Positions 24,507 through 38,166 of a stretch of DNA of 64,000 bases are shown here, one piece after another. The notes under the pieces are model-generated. The model made no database searches and was not told the DNA's origin. It saw only the letters and a list, made by a program, of their open reading frames with translations. Origin of the DNA: Leucocoprinus leucothites (Eukaryota; Basidiomycota; Agaricomycetes; Agaricales; Agaricaceae); the NCBI GenBank assembly GCA_013368445.1, contig JAACJO010000010.1:372001-436000 (forward strand). Reading direction: 5' to 3'. How positions within the stretch are numbered: position 1 is the first letter of the stretch; each line of letters begins with the position of its first letter. Both the position numbers and the translations under genes were made by a program.

Positions 24507-27500
24507 TCGTCGTTTAGCGATGACACCGGTTAGAACTCACACACCCTTAAACCTCTTTATAGCCGCTCAGAGGAACTCCTAGGGTTCAAGGGACAGCAGA
24601 AGCAATTAAAACACCTTGCTCCGACCTGTGAGCAATCCTCTTGCGGAGAAATGACATGTGTTTGTTGACTTGTTCAATAAGTCATGAAGGCAATTATGTC
24701 GTCATCGTGTAAGTAGGTTTATGGAATGCGGGGTGCAGGTTGAACGTGAGGGGCACAAACAAGAATGGTTTTCGGGGGAGCCCGGCAGGGGATTATAGAG
24801 GGAATAAAATAGATATTTAAGCGAGATGCAAGAGATATGTAGCAGAGAAGGCACTAGAGAAACATGATCCGTATGCGGGAGGGTACCTGAATTATTCGTT
24901 GGAGTCTGTCTGGGGCAGACGGCAGCGCATCCGGCTTTGCAAGAGATTTAGGGATGTTCGCAGTAATAAGAGATCGTTGAGGGTGATTCTGGCAACAATA
25001 TTCTCCATCTAATGATTCATCGACATTTGCCTCGGCTACCTCGCTTATAGCTGTCCATCTCATGATAGGCGCTGGATTCAAGGGACCTCCCCGCTCCGTA
25101 TCGGTATTGAACATTGCTGGAGATGGAGAAGATAGGGTGTTTGTCATGGCAAGCGATGTCATCAACGTCCATCGTGATTTCCTTTATTCCTTTTGTTGCA
25201 ACTCTAGGGTCCCTTAATTGGGCGTCGTCCGAGATGGCGGGGGCGGTGAATTGAATGTATACTATTCGAAGATGATCACTAGATGAGTCTCGAGGAGGGC
25301 AAAGGAAGCGGCAACGCATCTCCCGATTCCAGGGCATGTGTGGTCGGGCATAGTTAATGGAATAGGGCGTAAACGACCATCAGTGGGGTGGATCCTACTT
25401 CTCGCTGCCTGACACAAGATACAAGGATCACTGGACTCGGAGCGGCGTCGCATATGATAGACAATCCGTCGGTCTGGTTGTAGATTGTGTTGATACTGAT
25501 CGTTACTGAGATCATCCCATTCAGCCAAGTTCGTGATGGATAGTTGCCATATTGCACCCTTCGGAAGGACAAAGGCTGTTAATTAGTTTCGAGGACTGAT
25601 TGAGATACAAGAAGTACTGTTACTCACGGCAGCGATATTCTTAGTCACCCTGGGCTGGCTTTCTGCTAGGCGGCATCTGAATAGGCGTGTATGCTCAATA
25701 GTCCCCGAAGAGATGAACTCCCAAGTGTGGCATTGTCATAGAGCAAGGCGCTGATAGTCTTCATTCGAGGTATCCTGTATGCCTGTGGCCAATCTAGCTG
25801 AGATTAACAAGTGGGACAAAACTTGGAAATTGACTCTCACAGGAGAACCCGAGATGTTGATGTTTGTTGGTGATGGAATTTCAAATCCAAACAAACATAG
25901 AGGCATCACTGTAATGTCAATGCCTCGTGTTTTTTCATCCATCCAACGTGTACTCAACGCACAACTCTGGTGTGCCATGAGGCTTTGAGGCCCGATATTC
26001 AACAATATTCTCAACACCACCCCGGCCTCCGCCTCAGGCAAATCGTCGTTCCGAGTAACCAATGAGTAACCAATAAACTCCCAATGGATCCTCCTGCATA
26101 GGCGCCTAAATGTTGAGCGGCGAATCGGTGGCCGGCTGGATGATTCTCCACATGGATACCATCTCTCCAACACTTTTCCGTTAAGAAGACTCGACGTTTG
26201 AGGAGTGTAAGAGCACCCTTCCCGGTATTAATGGGCGAAGTTTTTTCAGAAGGCTTCAAGACAAGCCACAATAAGTGATCAAGTTTTCTTCGGAGGCTCG
26301 ATGAAATTACGACGATTCTTGGAGGGGCTGCGAGCTGGGCATTACTAGGCGCATCTGGGCTCAACGTGGCATAGTGTATTCATCAAATTCCCTCATTACC
26401 GCTGCAGAAGCCTTGGTCAACCATCATTTTACTAGCCAAAGAAGCCTAAGAAGTATTCTGGTGGTGCATCGCCCAACCGCAGCCCGCTATCACGCTTGGC
26501 CAAGGCTGATTTTGCTTGGCACTTCAAGGTCATAAACACCATTTCCATTCATCTTCACCTGTTATGGGTCGATGATAGGAGTACATGAACTTCCTTTCCA
26601 CTGCGAATAATCTCGCATCATGGCTCCGCCAATGTAAACCAGCCTGAACAAGAAGGAAAAAACTCCGCTTTCATCGAGTATACGGACTCGATGATTAAAC
26701 CTCCACCTATCTAGGCCGGAACTTCGATGCGAATGCCCTCGGATTTCACAATCACTTACGAGCAAGAACCTCTTGGCAAGTAGCGCTGTCGGGACTCAGG
26801 AAGTTGTTCTACTTCTGGCTGCTTTATCACCGACTCCTCTCTAATCGCCTGTTTCTATCGTTCAGCGGCGGGCGGCCGGTGTTGGTTCTCCAGCCGTAGG
26901 CCATAGCGCCGCACGACTTTGCTCCGGACGGTGCATCGGAATCTCAGCCAGGGTTCGCAGGACCGTTTGCTTCCATCTCGATATTCTGCTGTTAATTCTC
27001 ATCGCAATTGCTTGTATCCCACCTTCGTCAGATATCAGATCTCGATTCAGACTACCCCCTCATGCGTCATCAAAAGATAGGGTCGTGCCCTCCTTCTATC
27101 ATGGCCGGCCGAAATCTGGGGTGTAAAAAATATGGCCGAACGTTTACTCACAATTGATTAACCTCATCAGTGAACAGAAAATCAATTGCTAATACATAGT
27201 GCGTTAAATACTTCAATCCCTTCACCGATTCGACGAAGAATCCTGAAACGATATCGATTTGTGCGTTAGATGATTTACATGACCATCTCTCATTACTGTC
27301 TGGAAAGACACAGATGCTGGTCCCTAGGAATGGAGTGCCCCCATGACAATGAGACGGCTCTTCCCCAGTCTGTTGAATAAACATCAATTGATCTGAAATA
27401 CATTCCCTAGCCCATGAGACTTCGGATATCAAATGCGGCGATCCACGATATGTATCAAGGTTACATTCGTGCTATCAGGTGTCGTGGTGAGAGACATAAT

Positions 27501-30500
27501 CGACTAATCTTTGAGGGGAAAAGGAGGCAATAAGTGGCTGACACACTTATATCAGGCACTGAATACTTGATCTATTCAAAACCCCAAGCGAAGAGATAGG
27601 TCTCCCGAAGATCTTCAGAAAGGGCATTTCTATTTAGCAGCCAAGGGTCCAGGATTTCGTCCATTAACCTCTTGTGCTGATGGATACTCGGCCAATGACG
27701 GCAACAAGACCATCCAGTAACCATCCAGGGCCAACGCTTCTCCATCCACTTTAGAGATGGGTCATTTCAAAAACTTGCGATCAGGGAGTTGTTCGGCCTT
27801 CACCGTGAAGTATGTCCGCCGAGGGTTAATATGACTTTATGGTTAAGCCATCGACGCCCTAGTGTGCTGATCCGCATCCCAATATGTTGAAGATCGACAC
27901 AGCCTATTGACGATCGTAATGTGAAGGGATGAGAGTGGCATCCGTTGGATTGCTAGCCTCAAAAATATTATATTCATCTGAAAGAGAGTAGAGAGTAAAA
28001 AAAAAAAATACAGTGGAAGTAAGAGAATCGTGTGATGGCAATATCAATGAGTTTAGGTGGTCTTTCTGTCCACTCACCTTCCCTCGACTCTGAAGCCCGA
28101 GTCACAGTAATCACCATGGGCTTGTTGTCAATTGAGTACCCACGACGTTAACGTACACACCTCTCCCTTCACAATTGAACAATATGTTTGACATATATCG
28201 GCGGTGTTGGAAGGCATGGCAAGGCATACATGCCGAAGAAGCCTTGGATATAGATGGCACTTCTCGGTCAGGATAAGATAGAGTGAGAGTACTTCGTTTG
28301 CCACGGTTGATCTCATGACTATCCAGATGCTACTGAACTCTTGAAGGCGAGTGAGAGTACTATTAGGGTACGACAATCGGTCTATCGTTTTGGAGCCTTG
28401 TTTCAAGAGTGCTAAACAACTTATTGACTCTCAATCAGGTCCCTGGCCTTACATGAACAGCCGTTCTGGCATCAATTTCAATCTCACTGGCTATTGTATC
28501 AATGCTGTGGTACCCCTTGTCTTTCCATAACCTAACGATCCTGTCTTAATCTAACGCTGGGAAGGCTTCGGAAATATCTTTATAAGCGATGTCTCACAGG
28601 ATGGGCTGAGCTGTGGACTGAGGTGGAATGCCGTACGCCATGGCAATGGGGTTAGTAGATTATCAATCATATACTAGACGTATCAACTATCAAACACTGA
28701 ACATGGTTCAAACTTGACAGGAGCCGAAGTCAATATTTTTGTTGCCGTTCTGTCTCAATGGTCCTGCTGCTCGTGCGGCACGAAGAAGCACTTAAATTAC
28801 TCCGCGCATTACTATAAATTCAATAATGGGGTTGTGATCGTTCACGGTGTGGCCCTATCTATCTTCGTGACTGTGATCGCCGAACCCGAGTGAGTGAAAT
28901 AAACCTAAATTGATTGTTGATTCTTGCATTCGTTGGCTAGGCTAATTTATACATGCTCAAGCTGGTCCTTGACAACGCTCCACGAGGTTCAAGGTGTGAT
29001 TGTGTATGGACCATGAGCATTGAGTACAGCCAGTTTACTTGAAACCTATTGACCAGCGGGTTCGTACCATCATTGCAACAAAACTCTCAGGCTTCTCGTT
29101 GATGGTACATGCTCTGAGGTCTATAATGAACTTGTAATGGTGAGCCTTCAGCAGGTATGTATTACAAATTCATGGTATTATGTCATGTATTTTGTCCGAG
29201 TCCGTCTCGTGCTAGACTACAAGGATCACGATCATCGAATACTATAGTTGAGAAAAGATCTAAGTTTTACGTTCGTTTAAACCTGGCTCAAGGTGATATC
29301 CGGCTATTGAGGAACCCCCATCTATATGAATAAGGTTCATAGAGGGTTGAGAAGACTAAGAGCCGACCACGATGCCATATATCAAGGTTCCAGGACACAG
29401 CCGAGAGTGGTAGGAGACGGAAACCACCGGTGAAGGTCATAGCAGGAAACTGGGCACCCTTTGTATTTCACGACACTCAGTATGGTGTCCTCCAAGATTA
29501 TGATTCGGGTTAAAGGGCTTCTGCTAAGCCACTGCACGCCACCCATCTTCTTGTCATGTCAATACTAGAAATTGCATTATTCTCGCACGACCGTTGTCGG
29601 GTGATCATAGCAGGTCCATCCGGGACTCTTCTCACTGACTTCTCACAGTTGGTCAATCAACGAAATTCAACTGCGGGGAAGGCCACTATCACTAAATACC
29701 GCTCTTTTCCGTGACACTTGAATGGAAGGCGTCGAATAATCTTGCATCCATAATCAACCCAGGAAAGAGATTGCGCAAGTGGTTTGAGATTTGAGTCGTG
29801 GAATAGCTCTTCTGCCAAAGATATGGATGAGAGAGCTCACAGACTTTGACATTCTGACTTCTTATAGTATGATCCGTAATAAATGAGGTGCACAGCAATG
29901 CCGTACCCCGTGGATGGTTCGCAAAGTCTGAACACTGAGAAATTCTTCCCAGTGACAGTAATCCGTGCCATCCAAAGAGGAAATCTGGTCAGTATCGGTG
30001 CCTATCGAGAAGTACGGTCACCAGCCAAGGAAGCACCGTAGGCCCCGGAGGATGTACGTTGATTCAAGGCCACAGCCGTCAGTGTGGGTCGAACAAACAA
30101 GGGTTTAAATTTGTCGTGGAAGAAAACCTGGCTTCCCAGAAGACGGTAGCGAATAGCACATTTCGAGCGGGCTCACACCCGATCAACGCCACAACTGAAT
30201 GTTCGTACATATGGCTATCTCTGAGACAGCCTGAAGGCACAGCCAATGAAGATAAAGCCATCAGCCGGGTCGAGAGAAAAGCGGTGGCGTAGAATATCTT
30301 CCAGAGCAGACATACTACAACCAGTGTCTTCCAATCAGGCACCAATGGGCGTTCTTATTCGCCTTCATTCCCTCGTGTGATCTAGACGAAGATTTGATAT
30401 GACGACTCTGATACTGTGATATTGCCTCAAGTCCAGATTATGGCCGTCCCGAGCTCGATTGCATGGGTACCACAACCAATAAGATTTATCAAGGGACACC

Positions 30501-33500
30501 GGACGGCTTCCGGATGACGCCGATTGGTATGCTAGAGTCGTCCCACTCGATTTTCGTGGTTGATAGGTTGATGGAATGCGTAAGTTGTTTGGTGCAGCTT
30601 GGACAATGTCATCGATCATCATGGGAATTCCCCATTTGAACAAACCGAATGGACTGAAGAATTAACTTCAAAGGCAAGTTCTATGATCGCAATGACAATG
30701 AAGTATGGCTTCGACAGATTTGGAGTATGCTGATCCCACGAATCACAAGGCAGCGACATGATCGATTCAAGGTGTCCTGGATGATAACTACGTATCTGCA
30801 CCTGAACACGTTTCTCTGTTTCCTCCTCTCTAGGTGCGGGTTTCTAGAAAACATCTTGCAAATTTTCTCCCCCGATTTTCCGTTGTGCGCCCCTGAAGCC
30901 CTGAGTAACTCGAAGGATGCGATACATATAAAAGATTGTATGTAAGGTTGATGGCCATCCTGGCAAGAGTCTCCGAACCAATAGGTATGCTTCCACAATC
31001 ATGATCACGTTTCTCCAGCTCCAACGATATTTTCTAATGGGCGGTCAACAATCCGAGTAGGAGCAAACAGATGCAGTTTCGATCCAACGCTCCCACCCTC
31101 AAACCCAGGCTTTAGACCTCAGCCTCCAACACTGGTGGCAACGACTAGGACACTCCGGGGATGAAGCGACCATTCATTTACTCAAATTTGAAAAGTCGTT
31201 ATGATACCGCAGCTGTGGGGCACATAGACTGACCGACTTAATGACCTCCTGGAAGTTTAGTCATTGGCAGTTGAACCTTAAGGGTTCCTCGTCTTGTTCG
31301 GCCTTGAGATAATCGGCCAATATGGCAGCCTGTCTTGCTGACGTGTGACGCTCGCTGGTCTCGCACGTTCTCAAGGCAATTGAGCGCTTCACCTTGAATG
31401 GATATTTCCGCAAACAAAGGCACCTACTCATTCAGTGATTAGCACCGGACTTCCACTCCACTACCACCACCACCACCATCACCAGCCTCGTCGTCGTCAT
31501 CTGAAACCGAAGCCGCCACAGGTTGATTGAGTGCAGGCCTTCAATGTGACACTGACAACCGCCGCCATGATCTTATCATTTCTAACAGTCACCGAGAACT
31601 CGCTTGGCATGGATATATGGTCGCTCTGGCAAAGGCTCAGCCATGACACTAGAACCTTATCGCCAACTCAACGGTACGAGGTGCGGTCTTTCCTTCCCAC
31701 TGTCATTTACTCAAAGGGTCGGCTCCTCTTCACACCTCTAGACTTGGCATGAACGACCGTAAAGATTGGATGTGAACCTGGACCATTAACAAATCTTGAC
31801 TGCGCAGTCGCGGAAGACTAGATATCAATGCCAAAACTGCTCGCCTGCAGATCGTCCGGCCACATCCGCACCTTGTGACCTGTCCTTGGCCGACGTCAGG
31901 CTTGCAAACGTGCTGACTTGTTCCGGAGGCACTTATCAGTCACTAATCCCATATGTTAAGCTCACGGTCCCACTATTGAATATCAGTCCCAAACAAGCAC
32001 TGTGGTTGTCCAGATCTAATCTCTACTGGTCCCAAGGTGGGGTATGGAAGAGCAAGAGAAAGACTAATGTCAATAATTGTCTAGACTTATCTTTATTCCG
32101 TGCAGTCAGTCTTCTCTTAGTGTATCCCCCTATATCGATCTCCGCATTAAGTGACGCGCTGAGTCTGAAAAAGCATGCATGAGGGATTTATTCTTAGATT
32201 GGGTCTTTGGCCGATCCATGGGATGCACGAGGATGCACGCCGCTGGCTGCGGCTCCCGAGCGCTGGGTGGTTCCTTTCACAGGGGAATAGTGGCTGGGAG
32301 AGTGAACACCGGAAGCGGGCTGCTGAACGCTGCCATATAAGCTATACCAAGCAGATGGCAGGAGCTTCTCCTCCTCCTTCCACGGCTTGTTCATCAGGGT
32401 GTCGTTCAGGAGGCAAAAGGTTCCGAGAAGATGCTAGTGGATGATGATGCGCCGATATCAACAAGATAAGTATAGTACAATCATGCCACTCGAGAATAGC
32501 TCTGCTTGGCATATATCCCATGCGGCCGTGTCCATCGCCCGTCCTCCGTTGCCCAAACGGCACTGGTATACCGAGATTGACATGATGCTAACCGCCTCCG
32601 ACGATACTCACGCCCGTGACAGTCTGGACGCTGGGAACTCTTCGAAACGTCGGGAGTCCCAATGCGATGTTTGAAACGACGTTTTAATGGGTTTATCACT
32701 ATGCATCTGATTAAGTAGACTCTTTTATAACTCTGTAGTCCGTCTGACAATCCAGGCCCGTGAAGCAGTGAGTGCTGGATGTGTCTCGGGGGGATGCCCG
32801 AACCTGATCGACCTCAGGTTGACTGAAATGACTCTAATGACAGGTAGCTTCATTATATTACATACTGCGAGTGTGCATCAGATTCTGTTCGAAAGTCGAG
32901 TGCAGGGCTCGAGGAGCTCCCAGTCGTCCACGCTGCGGACCCATTCAACATCTCTAAAAGTCAACCATATGTTAAACTCCCCATCCCTATCCTTCCCTTT
33001 GTCTCATCACTGCCCTGAGAAATGCGACACAAGTCACATCATTATCACGACGACGAACACGAGACTCAGTGATTCAGGGTCAACACGGAGAATCTCGAAA
33101 ACAAGTGTCACAATTGGACGTGAACGTACTTACTGGCAACAGAACAAGGATACAGAAAAGTAAACAACATGATACAAAAGCAGGGTAGACACAGCATGGG
33201 CCGAAAAGGTCCGAAGACGGTGTCCACAGGAGACGTGAGGTATCTTCTGATCACTACCAACCATTTTTCAAGTACACTATGACTTGAAATAAAATACAAA
33301 GCAACCAAGATGGTCGAAACGATGATTCTTGCGATCAACGTCATCATTTTGAGGAGGGAATGGACCTGATTCTATAAATAACACTTCCACCGCGACTGTC
33401 CGGCGAGTCTTCCTTTCCGGTTCTCTATGTGGGGGCTTTACTATCGGATAATATTTCTGGAGGCCCCACAAAACCAGTCTTTTGTGACTATTCATATCGA

Positions 33501-36286
33501 GTAGGGTACTTAATACAAATTCGTTGAGAAAATTTGGCAACCACAAACGAAGCGTGGGGAAAGGGAGTTAATGGCAATTTTCTTGGTTTGTGAGGCCAAA
33601 GGAGATCACCCCAAACTGTATGTCCGCCTTCGGCTCACTGTGTGGCTATCTGATTGTGTATCTCAGGGGTATAGCTGGGCGAGAAATAACAAAGAACCAG
33701 AGGGTTCGACACCATAAACACCTGTCTCGTTCCCCGACAAGTGCTTCACTAATCTTGGAATCAAGTGCAATAAAATTACAGCTGCCGGTTGCAAGTTGGC
33801 CCGTGGATCTACCAGTGTCCCGGAAAGCCGCGGGTGGTAAGGCGACGAGAGCCCGGATATTTGATGTTTTCTGTCGTCGAAGGAACTTGGGAGTTGAGGA
33901 TCCACTTAATGACCCGCCACGAAGCGACCACCGCCGCACCCCACTGTAATCACCTATCAATATGTTATGGCTATCAGGAGGGTTATATCTCAAAGTTGGA
34001 AATATTTCCTTGCTGATATTTGGAGAGTTGGAGCTTTCGAGGATAATGATTAACCGCCGCCGCATCTACAATGACCACTCTCCTAGCTGTTTAGCTGCGC
34101 TCGACGTTTCTGGGATAGTGAACTTTCGCTGTAGAATTATGTCCTCGGAGAGATAAGCTAGGGTTTTGGAGCTCGAAGAGAAATTAATGACCACCACCGC
34201 AACTGGCAGTTTTGAACTACCAATCATATCCTTCATATATGTCATTATCTTGTACGCGTAGTCCTCAGCTCCTCACTCTTATGAATGCTCGCGGTACTCG
34301 CAAACAAATGACTCTCCGAATTAAACGCATACCCGACGCACGTTTCGGTGCGAGTGTTTAGTACGCCACATCTACAATTCACTATTTTTAAACGTGGAGA
34401 AAGTCCCAGATTGAGGACAAGTTGTCAATGTTTTTATTTTGGAATAGTGCAAATGTATTGTGTAGTCGGGGATTGGACCTGTGGCGGATGGTTTACAGGC
34501 CCGTTGTGCCGGTAGAGCTGCTGCTACTAGTTACTTATGTCGTTGGATTGACTGTTTGAGCGTGTGGCGATCATGACGTTGGAGTCGGAGTAGGTACCAA
34601 GAAGGTATTTCTCAGCTTGAAGTGCTTTGGGTGTTGTGAATGATGTATGATACGCCACGATACTATCTGAGTGATTTCCAACGTTTGTGTCCGAGTCGTG
34701 GGTTCTACTCGAACAATATTTCAGGATTTTGCCATTCCGTCGTTGGAAGTGGAATGTTGAATGGGATTGTACCAATGTCGTCACTAGTACGACCACGATA
34801 TTCACCCCTACTACTACGTGCGCTGAGCTTGAACTTTTTGAACCCTGTCCTACAAGTTCCTATCCTATAATATAATACAGTACATGCTACAAGCACATGG
34901 AAACGTCAAAAGGGACTCCCCATCACACCCGAGAATATAAATCCCTGCATACACACAAAAGTTTCGAATTGTTTTCTTCTGATGGCTTTTTAGTAAGTTC
35001 CAGCTGACCCTGAAACTTTTCGGAAAACATTCGTCCTGAATCACACAAGGAGCTTTTTTAACTTGGTACATACTTTTAATTCCTTTAATTCCCTGATCGT
35101 AGGATCGCGGGGAGTTGCGGAGGACGTCATTGTTTAGTTGTGAGGGGTCCGTCCGTACATGGGTAGAGAGATGTTTAGGGGTGTACGAACTTGGTAGTAC
35201 TTCCTCCCTTCGAGCGGCGAGGTGTTGGTAAGGACTTTGTTTACTTAGACCAAGTTGAACTGTTCCCAGGCAACCAATTCGCACTACATAGATAATCACT
35301 ACATCATCATTTGTCACTCACTAAGTCAAGGAGGCGGCGTATGTCGTGCATGTGTAACTGGCTTGGATGAGACGAGAGGGTGATAATGCCGAGAGCACTT
35401 GACGTTGATCATGATTGATGCTCCTCCCAAGAACACTTCGCTGTTGTCATCGCTGTGGAGAGAGAGAAACACTTTCACCAGGCGGTGCCTTGCACGAAGT
35501 ACAAATTGGGGTGCTTTTATGGGACCTGAGTGATATCATGTCGGGATAATGTGCCGAGTCCGATGTGGTGGGGGTGGTGGTGGCTGGCGCCAGCGCTGAA
35601 CATGGTGATATACGCTCACCGTAGTACAGACTGAGTATGTACACTAAGCCAGGAAAAGGTGGTAATGTATCATACATACCTTGATGACGATCACGATTCA
35701 AGATCAAAAGACACACACTCTTAGTACTTGTTTACCCGAGTCGATCCGTCGGCATACGAGAACATGAGTACAGAAACTGCCGACGGGATAGGACACTTCT
35801 CATCCAGGATCCAGTACTACAATAACAACACGAGTGATGATAGATACATCTGCCTTCGGGTAAAGCCATATAGATAGTGAGAGAGAGGGAGATCACTAGT
35901 GTCCGATGAACTCGTTGGAGAAATTTGAGCCCCTTGGTTAGGGTACAAATCCAGGATAGAGTTATACTTACTTGCTGCATGAGGCTTGTTGGCAGACAGT
36001 GGCAATGAATGCATCAACAAGAATCATGATGGTTCTGATATAATAAGAAGTTGAGTGAGAGAATGAGTGATCAGTATCGGGTATGCGTAGAGCCCGGAGG
36101 GTTGAAGAAGAAGTTCTCAAGAAAAGGGAAAAGAGAAGCTGCCAGTGAGGAAAATGCGGTGGCGAATTAACCCCACAAAACAATATATTATGACCTTAAT
36201 CACTAATCATTTATTACAGGGTGTGGCGTTCAACCTTTGCTTGACTGTGGAATGTCTTGAATATGTGGGATGAGAGAAGAACTTCC

Positions 36287-36323
36287 TTAAGGCGGGGGGG
36301 TGCCCGGCCCCCCCTTCCCTTAA
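36287..36323. repeat. GC-rich inverted repeat
   Basis: CTTAAGG plus a run of eight G is followed, after a short loop, by a run of C and CCCTTAA. The two arms pair with small mismatches to give a stable potential hairpin. It is isolated in gene-poor DNA. Confidence 0.5.
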
Positions 36324-37434
36324 CTTCGTCCGGTGATGCAGCAAGTGATGAAGTTGAAGCGCCCGTCCGAGACGGAATGGGTTGGTTGAAGGGTTTGCCC
36401 TGGAAAAACGAAACAGAAACCGAAGACCGAAGATGTCGATGATGATAAACATAGCTTCTCCCTGTGGCTTGTTGTTTGGAGTATACATAGTTATAAGGTG
36501 GGATTACACGGTTGCGTCTATCGAAAGTGGAATTGTCGGTGGGGTTACATGTGTGACGCATGTCGGAGAAATCCAGACAGTGGTGAGTGAATACATGACC
36601 ATTCTGTTCAGGTGGGTTTCCCTTGTACGGTTGATCAAGTGGGTAGTACTGGTGACGATGTGGGGGAGTGTATAATACATGTTGTATGAACAGAGAGAAG
36701 TAATCAACTGTTTAAGGTCAGAATAATTAACATGATCGAAGCGTAGATACTGTGGTGATGAGAGGGGGGAGAGAGCGCGCAGGGAGAGAAGATGGCGGCC
36801 GGGGATATTATCTTGGCGTACGTATGGGAAGAAGACGAGAAGAGGATAGAGGAGATGATTCCAATCTGGACGATTAGCGAGGGAAGAGAGGGTAGAGGAC
36901 CACAAGGGCCAGATGTCGGAGGATCAAATGAGAGAGCCCAAAGAGGCAAGGCCGAAAGAGGCAAGCTGAGAAGGAGATCAGACAGAACAAGAAGTCGTGA
37001 GATTGTTGAGATGAGATGCGAGATTGGGTATGTGGGACTCGGTGGCACTTTTGCGGGCGTCGCACAGTGGGGGTGGCCCTCCGGCGAGAGAAACGCAGGA
37101 TGACTGGAACACTGGGACGTGCAGGAGTGCAGGGGTGTGCGAGAAGAGCTCTCTTTGGGAGGGGAGAGCTCACGCGGGGATCCTGCTCAGCCGGGGACAC
37201 GCTGACAAGATCGCGATGAGGGGCTTCTTGCCAGGGACAGCACACCGGAAGAGAGCCGGCGATTGCGGTGAGTGCCGGGTGTGCGGACGGAGGGGCCGGA
37301 GCTGTGCTGGGAGGACAGATCTTGGATTTGGCAAACAAGAGCCAAACAGGAAGCAAACTGAGAAAGGGTGGTTTGCTTTTAACCCCCGAGTCTGGATGGA
37401 GGCATGTTCCTCGTCTCCTCATACCCAGCTGCAG

Positions 37435-38166
37435 ATGGCCCCCAGACCCATCCTCAAACGCTCTTCCTCCTCCAGTAGCACTGCTGAAAAGCACGCAGTC
37501 CACTTTCCACCCTCCCCATCTCTCACCCGCACTTTTGTCGCTCACTCCCCTGCCGCCTATGACCGCTCTCCCATCGTTGTCGGTCCCAACATCTGTGCCC
37601 TCCCAGAACGCGGTGGCCGCACCTATGTCCTCGACGAGCAGTCCTCACCTACTTCATCGCGTCGCAGGTCTTCCTCAAAGTCGGGTCGCGTCCTTCACCC
37701 TCGAGCCATCAGGGACAACATCCCTTCTATGCCCTCCCTCATCCCGGACCTCTCTTCCGAATCTGATGAGTCGGATGGCTTCCCCAGTCCTCATCTCGAA
37801 AACCAAGAATTCTTCTTTGGTCTAAAAGCTGCTCAGCAGTCCGATGATGCTGCGACTCTCCTTTCCTTCCTCCCCTACGCCCCCTCGAATCCCTATCAGA
37901 AATCTGAGGAGGAAGAGGCACAAGCATATCTCGAAGCGTCATGCCAGCGCCGTAAGGAGCGTAGTCGTGACGCCTCTCGGATACGAAGCGATGCTGTGTC
38001 AGAGGTGTCGGAGGAACAGCAGCAGACCCGTTCGCCCCGTCGAAGATCAAAGTCGAGGTCGCGGTCATCACCTATACAACCCGACCTTAGTACATGTCCC
38101 TTATCGCTGAGCGACTCCTTTTCGAGTTTTGCTCTCCGTGACGACGGATGTCTGGGGGGTTTCTAA
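37435..38166 (+). CDS. Ser-rich protein with PILK/VHF motifs, probable conserved basidiomycete protein, function unknown
   Basis: A single-exon gene of 243 aa. From memory the pattern resembles hypothetical proteins in many basidiomycetes: an N-terminal MAPRPILKRSSSSSS, a VHFPPSPSLTRTF block, AAYDRSPIVVGPNICALPER, an acidic PDLSSESDESDG, an Arg/Ser-rich segment (RRRSKSRSRSS) and the C-terminal GCLGGF. The short PILK and VHF motifs near the N-terminus resemble the SILK and RVxF docking motifs of protein phosphatase 1 partners; that link is my inference. The frame stays open 411 nt upstream, but I chose the ATG at 37435 because the family-like sequence starts exactly there and the upstream translation is Cys/Gly/Arg-rich and unlike a protein. 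There is no membrane segment or signal peptide. Confidence 0.85.
   Translation: MAPRPILKRSSSSSSTAEKHAVHFPPSPSLTRTFVAHSPAAYDRSPIVVGPNICALPERGGRTYVLDEQSSPTSSRRRSSSKSGRVLHPRAIRDNIPSMPSLIPDLSSESDESDGFPSPHLENQEFFFGLKAAQQSDDAATLLSFLPYAPSNPYQKSEEEEAQAYLEASCQRRKERSRDASRIRSDAVSEVSEEQQQTRSPRRRSKSRSRSSPIQPDLSTCPLSLSDSFSSFALRDDGCLGGF

Larger units (their letters stand above)
23829..37434. other. Gene-poor region, 13.6 kb
   Basis: I can support no gene here. There are no long open frames, no transposase, reverse transcriptase or integrase motifs, and no matching terminal repeats that I could see. Overlapping minus-strand frames of 70-145 codons occur at 24.85-25.57 and 25.74-26.36 kb, and on both strands at 28.1-31.0 kb. 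They may be remnants of decayed genes or elements, but none matches a family I know. Base composition is similar to the flanks. Small structures inside (dyads near 24.41-24.51 kb, a GC hairpin at 36.29-36.32 kb) are listed separately. The last few hundred bases must contain the promoter of the gene at 37435. Confidence 0.5.

Noticed and set aside
25736..26364. Overlapping minus-strand frames of 117 and 145 codons
   Set aside because: Both frames are open over the same DNA, neither has a known domain or convincing splice sites; could be chance or a remnant.
28437..29250. Open plus-strand segments that can be spliced into a protein of roughly 100 codons ending in EYYS
   Set aside because: Two different frames are equally open, the frames do not join cleanly through the first two introns, and no family is recognised.
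30079..31024. Hydrophobic minus-strand frames suggesting a seven-helix membrane protein
   Set aside because: Stops interrupt every frame and no conserved fungal membrane-protein motif could be matched.
33646..34065. Minus-strand frame of 139 codons and a tRNA-like GGTTCGA near 33710
   Set aside because: The frame has no recognisable domain and the surrounding bases do not fold into a cloverleaf by eye.
37024..37434. Upstream in-frame extension of the gene at 37435
   Set aside because: Translation is Cys/Gly/Arg-rich and unlike a conserved protein; the recognisable sequence begins at the ATG at 37435.
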